DNA from: JACVRW01 sp035947555 | GTDB lineage: Bacteria > Actinomycetota > Thermoleophilia > Solirubrobacterales > Thermoleophilaceae | Length of the DNA stretch: 8,712 bases | Direction of reading: 5' to 3' | Assembly: GCA_035947555.1 (NCBI GenBank) | Contig: DASZJZ010000067.1 | Location: 1 to 8,712 of the forward strand | Part shown: piece by piece, positions 5,946 to 8,712 of the stretch | Numbering within the stretch: the stretch's first letter is position 1 | Layout: each line of letters starts with the position of its first letter | The notes under the pieces: generated by a model | The model's database searches: none | Seen by the model: only the letters and a program-made list of their open reading frames with translations | Told to the model about the DNA's origin: nothing | Position numbers and translations under genes: made by a program

Positions 5946-5989
5946 GCACCGACCGAGTCATGCGTGCCGTGGGCGGCACCCCCGCGTGA
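5923..5989 (+). repeat. Imperfect 23-nt direct repeat at the tldD/tldE junction
   Basis: The last 23 nt of tldD (5923-5945, ending CCGCGTGA) recur at 5967-5989 with one mismatch, an offset of 44 nt. In the first copy the terminal TGA is the tldD stop; in the second the terminal GTG is the tldE start. The 21 nt between the copies show no similarity to the 21 nt before the first copy, so it is not a clean 44-nt duplication. Confidence 0.8.
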
Positions 5990-7332
5990 ACCTCGACGAC
6001 GTCACCCGCCGCGCCGTGGAGGCCGCCCTCGAAGCGGGCGCCGCCGACGCCGAGGCCTGGGCCGAGGAGGGCGTGAGCCGCCGCATCCGGGTGTACGACG
6101 GCGAGGTCGAGAGCCTCAGCGACGCCGGCGGCCGCGGGGTGGGCGTGCGGGCCTTCGTGGACGGCCGCTCGGGCTACGCCTTCGGCACCGACCTCACGGA
6201 CGCGGGCGTCGTCGAGGTCGCCCGCTCCGCCCGCGACGCGGCCGAGGCCGCCGACCCCGACGAGCACGGCGGCCTCCCGGACGAGTTCGGGACAACCCAG
6301 ATCGAGGGCCTCGCGTCGAGTGCGCTGAGCGACTGGTCGACCGAGCGCAAGGTCGAGCTCACCCTGGCGGTGGAGCGCGCGGCGCGCGAGCGGCCCGGCG
6401 TGACCCAGGTGGAGAACGCCGTCTACTCCGACGCCGAGGGGAACGTCGCCCTCGCCAACTCGCGCGGCTTCGCCGCCGGCTACGACGCCACGCAGGCATG
6501 GGCCTACGCGTCCGCCTTCGCCGGCGAAGGGTCCGATCTCATGACCGGCATGGGCGTCGGCCTCGGGCGCGACCCGGACGCGCTCGACCCCGACGCCATC
6601 GGCGGCGAGGCGGCGGAGCGCGCCCTCGCGCTCGTCGGCGCCCGCCAGCCTGAGAGCCGCCGCTGCCCGGTGGTGCTCGACGCCTTCGTGGCCGCGTCGT
6701 TCATCGGCTTCATCGGCTCGATGCTGTCGGCCGAGGCCGTCCAGCGCGGCCGTTCGCTGTTCGCCGACCGCGAGGGCGACGAGATCGCCGACCCCGCGCT
6801 CGCGCTCGGCGACGACGGCACCGACCCCGACGGGCCCGCCAGCGCGCCCTTCGACGGCGAGGGGTCGCCGAGCCGCCGGACGCGCCTGATCGAGGGCGGG
6901 CGGCTGCTGACGTTCCTGTTCGACGTCCGCACCGCCCGCCGCGGCGGGCGCTCCACCACCGGCAACGCGAGCCGCGGCTCGTACCGCTCCCCGCCGTCGG
7001 TGGGCACCACCAACCTGGTGCTCGATCCAGGCGAGGGCACTCTCGAGGAGCTGTTCGAGCAGGCCGGCGACGGCCTGTACGTGACCGACGTCGCGGGCCT
7101 CCACTCGGGGGTCAATCCCGTGTCGGGGACGTTCTCGGTGGGCGCCTCGGGACGGCTGATCGAGGGCGGCGAGGCGGCCGGCCCGGTGCGCGAGCTGACC
7201 ATCGCCAGCGACCTCGTATCGATGCTCAGGACCGTGCGAGCGGTCGGGGCGCAGACGCGCTGGCTCCCGCTCGGCGGAAGCGTCAAGGCGCCGCCGATCC
7301 TGATCGGCGAGATGGCCGTTTCGGGCGCCTAG
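5986..7332 (+). CDS. tldE: Metalloprotease subunit TldE (PmbA)
   Basis: This is the non-catalytic partner of TldD. It is 448 residues, normal for PmbA/TldE. It shares the TldD fold but lacks HExxxH: the equivalent stretch at about 229-245 reads VVLDAFVAASFIGFIGS, as expected for TldE, which has no zinc ligands. Conserved blocks are YDGEVESLSDAGGRGVGVR near the N-terminus (37-55), PFDGEGSPSRRTRLIEGG from 288, STTGNASRG from 323, GLYVTDVAGLHSGVNPVSG, and a PPILIGEMAVSG end. The start is GTG 5986. It is the only in-frame start after the tldD stop and gives the family N-terminus; the frame is open further upstream, but that part is out-of-frame tldD sequence. No good Shine-Dalgarno is visible (GGGCGG at about 5971-5976, rather far), so coupling to tldD is likely. 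Confidence 0.94.
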   Translation: MNLDDVTRRAVEAALEAGAADAEAWAEEGVSRRIRVYDGEVESLSDAGGRGVGVRAFVDGRSGYAFGTDLTDAGVVEVARSARDAAEAADPDEHGGLPDEFGTTQIEGLASSALSDWSTERKVELTLAVERAARERPGVTQVENAVYSDAEGNVALANSRGFAAGYDATQAWAYASAFAGEGSDLMTGMGVGLGRDPDALDPDAIGGEAAERALALVGARQPESRRCPVVLDAFVAASFIGFIGSMLSAEAVQRGRSLFADREGDEIADPALALGDDGTDPDGPASAPFDGEGSPSRRTRLIEGGRLLTFLFDVRTARRGGRSTTGNASRGSYRSPPSVGTTNLVLDPGEGTLEELFEQAGDGLYVTDVAGLHSGVNPVSGTFSVGASGRLIEGGEAAGPVRELTIASDLVSMLRTVRAVGAQTRWLPLGGSVKAPPILIGEMAVSGA

Positions 7333-7333
7333 G

Positions 7334-7347
7334 AGCCTGGAAAGGCT
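7334..7347 (+). terminator. Short tetraloop hairpin just after tldE
   Basis: AGCCT (7334-7338), a GGAA tetraloop and AGGCT (7343-7347) form a perfect 5-bp hairpin that starts 1 nt after the tldE stop. GGAA is a GNRA-type loop, which is stabilising. No T tract follows and the stem is short, so a termination or 3'-end-stability role is only a suggestion from its position at the operon end. Confidence 0.3.
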
Positions 7348-7360
7348 GGTACGAGCGCGC

Positions 7361-7383
7361 TTTCCCGCTCTAGAAAAGGGAAA
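7361..7383. other. Inverted repeat in the tldE-hup intergenic region
   Basis: TTTCCC (7361-7366) and GGGAAA (7378-7383) are perfect inverted arms around an 11-nt loop containing CTAGAAAA. This is one of the few A/T-containing patches in the window. It could be a protein-binding site or upstream promoter element for hup, or a weak 3' hairpin of the tldE transcript. Nothing decides between these. Confidence 0.3.
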
Positions 7384-7406
7384 ATCGGCGCTGTCGTCCG
7401 CGCACG

Positions 7407-7446
7407 TTGTTACTTTCCGCGCGGTTATTGCCCCCGGCAAGGAGGG
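7407..7446 (+). promoter_or_regulatory. Probable hup promoter area and strong Shine-Dalgarno
   Basis: The intergenic 7333-7450 is the only plausible place for the hup promoter, and it is clearly more A/T-rich than its surroundings. TACTTT at 7411-7416 fits the TAnnnT -10 pattern, but I see no -35 at the right distance, so the promoter position is weakly supported. The Shine-Dalgarno AAGGAGGG at 7439-7446 is the best in the window. It lies 4 nt from the GTG at 7451 and fixes that start, consistent with a highly expressed protein. Confidence 0.4.
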
Positions 7447-7450
7447 AATC

Positions 7451-7729
7451 GTGACGAAGTCAGAATTCGTGGATCAGGTGGCCGACCGCTCAGGCCTGGG
7501 CAAGGGCGAGGCGGAGAACGCCGTCAACGCCGTCCTGGAGACCATCGAAGAGGTCCTGACGCGCGGTGGAGAGATCAACTTCACCGGGTTCGGGAAGTTC
7601 TCCGTGGCGGACCGGGGCGCTCGTCAGGGCGTGAACCCGCAGACCGGCGAGAAGATCCAGATCGCCGCCAGCAGGGTGCCGCGCTTCAGCGCCGGGTCCG
7701 GTTTGAAGAAGGCCGTGAAGGCCGCCTAG
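7451..7729 (+). CDS. hup: HU-family DNA-binding nucleoid protein
   Basis: HU is a histone-like dimeric protein that bends and compacts DNA. The protein is 92 residues, the compact form; it lacks the long Lys/Ala-rich C-terminal tail of mycobacterial HupB. Visible are the N-terminal helical dimerisation part (MTKSEFVDQVADRSGLGKGEA), GFGKF at 46-50, the DNA-intercalating arm RQGVNPQTGEKI at 58-69 with the tip Asn62-Pro63, and VPRFSAGSGLKKAVK at the C-terminus. The GTG start is fixed by a near-perfect Shine-Dalgarno. Its TAG stop lies exactly at the beginning of the following 97-nt tandem repeat. It appears to be a single-gene unit with its own promoter. Confidence 0.97.
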   Translation: MTKSEFVDQVADRSGLGKGEAENAVNAVLETIEEVLTRGGEINFTGFGKFSVADRGARQGVNPQTGEKIQIAASRVPRFSAGSGLKKAVKAA

Positions 7730-7745
7730 GCGCCTGCAAACCTTC

Positions 7746-7809
7746 GCCTCGCGGCGTCCTCGGTCGCGGACAGGCTCAGCCTTGTCCGCTTCCTGCGTCC
7801 TTGCGAGGC
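7746..7809. terminator. Nested hairpin, first repeat copy; candidate hup terminator
   Basis: The outer arms GCCTCGC (7746-7752) and GCGAGGC (7803-7809) are perfect. The inner arms GCGGACA (7766-7772) and TGTCCGC (7783-7789) are also perfect, extended by GGCT/AGCC around a one-base centre with a single bulged T. The outer stem is followed by TCGGTTTTCGG. It begins 17 nt after the hup stop, so transcription termination is a reasonable inference, though the T run is only four long. Confidence 0.4.
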
Positions 7810-7842
7810 TCGGTTTTCGGAGCTAGCAGCCTGCAAACCTTC

Positions 7843-7906
7843 GCCTCGCGGCGTCCTCGGTCGCGGACAGGCTTAGCCTTGTCCGCTCCCTGCGTCCTTG
7901 CGAGGC
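7843..7906. terminator. Nested hairpin, second repeat copy
   Basis: The structure is the same as in the first copy, 97 nt on: outer arms 7843-7849 and 7900-7906, inner arms 7863-7869 and 7880-7886. All stem bases are unchanged between copies. One of the substitutions (C to T) falls in the apical loop and another lies outside the stems, which fits selection for the structure but could be chance with so few changes. Confidence 0.4.
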
Positions 7907-7920
7907 TCGGTTTTCGGAGC

Positions 7921-7935
7921 TAGGAGTCGCGACTC
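7921..7935 (+). promoter_or_regulatory. pyrF ribosome binding site overlapping a perfect palindrome
   Basis: TAGGAG (7921-7926) supplies a Shine-Dalgarno 9 nt before the TTG start. GAGTCGCGACTC (7924-7935) is a perfect 12-bp palindrome filling the space up to the start codon and sharing the GAG of the Shine-Dalgarno. The TAGG part lies at the boundary of the 97-nt repeat. The palindrome might be an operator or an RNA hairpin masking the site, or simple coincidence. Confidence 0.5.
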
Positions 7936-8712
7936 TTGTCGGGGGGATCGCGACCGCATTTCGGCGACCGGCTCGCGGCGCTCGTCGAGGAGCGCCGCAG
8001 TCGCGTCGTGCTCGGGCTCGATCCCGACCCGGCCGCGCTCTGGCCGGAGGCGCTCGAGCGTTTCGGCGGCACGCCGGCAGGCGGCCGGTTCGCGCGCGCC
8101 CACACGGCTGAGGCCGTGCTCCACCACTGCCGGGCGGCGATCGTGTCGGCCGGCCCCGCCTGCGTGGCCGTGAAGCCACAGCTGGCCTGCTTCGAGCGGC
8201 TGGGCGCGCCCGGGTGGGAGGCGCTCGAGCAGACCGTCGCCATCGCCCGCGACCACGGGCTGCTCGTGATCGCCGACGGCAAGCGCGGGGACATCCCCGT
8301 CACCGCGCGCGCCTATGCCCAGGCGCTGGTGGGGGAGACCCCGGGCCCGTTCGGCCCGGTGGCCGGCCTTGGCGCGGACGCCTTCACCGCCAATCCGCTG
8401 CTCGGCCGCGACTCGCTCGAACCGCTGGTTGAGGCGGCCGCCGCCGCGGGCGCGGGGTGCTTCGTGCTGGTGCGCACGTCGAACCCCGGCGCGGCCGAGC
8501 TGCAGGACGAGGGGAAGCCGCCGCTGCACGAGCGGCTCGCGCGGATGGTGGACGCGCTCGGCGCCGCCCACACCGGCGAGTCGGGCCTGTCGCTCCTGGG
8601 CGCCGTGACCGGCGCCACTCACCCCGAGCGGCTGGCCCGGCTGCGCGAGCTGATGCCGCGCGCCGTGTTCCTGCTGCCCGGGGTGGGCGCCCAGGGCGGC
8701 CGGGTCGAGGAG
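7936..8712 (+). CDS. pyrF: Orotidine-5'-phosphate decarboxylase, class II (3' end outside window)
   Basis: This enzyme performs the last step of UMP synthesis, decarboxylating OMP, in the cytoplasm. The visible 259 residues lack only the extreme C-terminus. Motifs match the class-II (mycobacterial-type) enzyme: VVLGLDPDP (24-32), VAVKPQLACFE (77-87) with Lys80, the catalytic IADGKRGDI (112-120: Asp114, Lys116, Asp119), DAFTANPLLGRDSLEPL, VLVRTSNPGAAELQ, and the phosphate-binding LPGVGAQGG near the end. The start is TTG at 7936: the frame is closed by TAG at 7921, TTG 7936 is the only earlier start that keeps the family N-terminus (FGDRLAALVEERRSRVVLGLDP), and it has a GGAG Shine-Dalgarno. GTG 8008 would remove the helix before the first strand. 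Its own promoter is not identified; it may lie in the repeat region. Confidence 0.95.
   Translation, partial: MSGGSRPHFGDRLAALVEERRSRVVLGLDPDPAALWPEALERFGGTPAGGRFARAHTAEAVLHHCRAAIVSAGPACVAVKPQLACFERLGAPGWEALEQTVAIARDHGLLVIADGKRGDIPVTARAYAQALVGETPGPFGPVAGLGADAFTANPLLGRDSLEPLVEAAAAAGAGCFVLVRTSNPGAAELQDEGKPPLHERLARMVDALGAAHTGESGLSLLGAVTGATHPERLARLRELMPRAVFLLPGVGAQGGRVEE

Larger units (their letters stand above)
7726..7922. repeat. Two tandem copies of a 97-nt palindromic element
   Basis: Copies run 7726-7822 and 7823-7919, each beginning with CTAG; the first nucleotides of a third CTAG follow at 7920. I count about four differences between copies (two next to the left boundary, one in the hairpin loop, one outside the stems). 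The period is not a multiple of three and no frame looks coding. This accounts for essentially the whole hup-pyrF gap. Each copy holds two nested inverted repeats. It could be a REP/MITE-like intergenic element or a local duplication of a terminator; other genomic copies cannot be judged from here. Confidence 0.9.

Noticed and set aside
5920..7440. A 506-codon minus-strand open frame opposite tldE.
   Set aside because: It is antisense to a clear TldE protein; its composition is typical of GC-driven shadow frames.
7726..7922. CRISPR array.
   Set aside because: There are two directly abutting 97-nt copies with no spacers, the unit is far longer than a CRISPR repeat, and no cas genes are present.
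7726..7922. tRNA or other standard structured RNA gene in the hup-pyrF gap.
   Set aside because: The pairing is two nested long hairpins, with no cloverleaf, no TpsiC-like loop and no CCA end.

Overview
This 8.7-kb window comes from a very GC-rich bacterial chromosome, with roughly three quarters G+C by eye and almost every third codon position G or C. The murI-rph-rdgB gene order, the class-II (mycobacterial-type) PyrF, frequent GTG/TTG starts and 4-nt GTGA/ATGA gene overlaps point to an actinobacterium. A deep-branching lineage such as Thermoleophilia/Solirubrobacterales is my best guess, made from style and gene order and not from any search. It reads as core chromosome: I see no transposase, phage gene, CRISPR array, tRNA or rRNA.

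Region 1 (1-3520, + strand) is a tightly packed run: the 3' part of glutamate racemase (murI, cut by the window edge), RNase PH (rph), XTP/dITP pyrophosphatase (rdgB) and a cation diffusion facilitator (CDF) transporter. The CDF is unusual because its single six-helix membrane domain is followed by what look like three tandem C-terminal cytoplasmic domains, each ending in the same H-x-E-P signature. The run closes with a very strong nested GC hairpin that straddles the CDF stop codon.

Region 2 (3542-3682, - strand) is a 46-residue, two-helix membrane protein, convergent with the CDF. Its start codon abuts the beginning of the next + strand unit inside a CACGTG hexamer.

Region 3 (about 3688-7332, + strand) is a four-gene unit: a small protein with a Roadblock/LC7-like pattern, a small basic protein ending in a tandem array of about 16-residue repeats, and the two subunits of the TldD/TldE metalloprotease. 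The first three genes are joined by 4-nt overlaps. tldD and tldE are separated by 40 nt that contain an imperfect direct repeat of the junction. The overlaps suggest that the two unknown proteins are co-translated with the protease.

Region 4 (7333-8712, + strand) holds an HU-family nucleoid protein with a consensus ribosome binding site, then two tandem copies of a 97-nt palindromic repeat, then pyrF (class-II orotidine-5'-phosphate decarboxylase) cut by the window end. The pyrF start is a TTG directly preceded by a perfect 12-bp palindrome. The repeat begins at the HU stop codon, and its last boundary contributes to the pyrF Shine-Dalgarno.

The candidates most worth a second look are the triple-domain CDF, the 97-nt palindromic tandem repeat between hup and pyrF, and the two uncharacterised small genes fused into the tldDE operon, one of which is a repeat-tailed basic protein.
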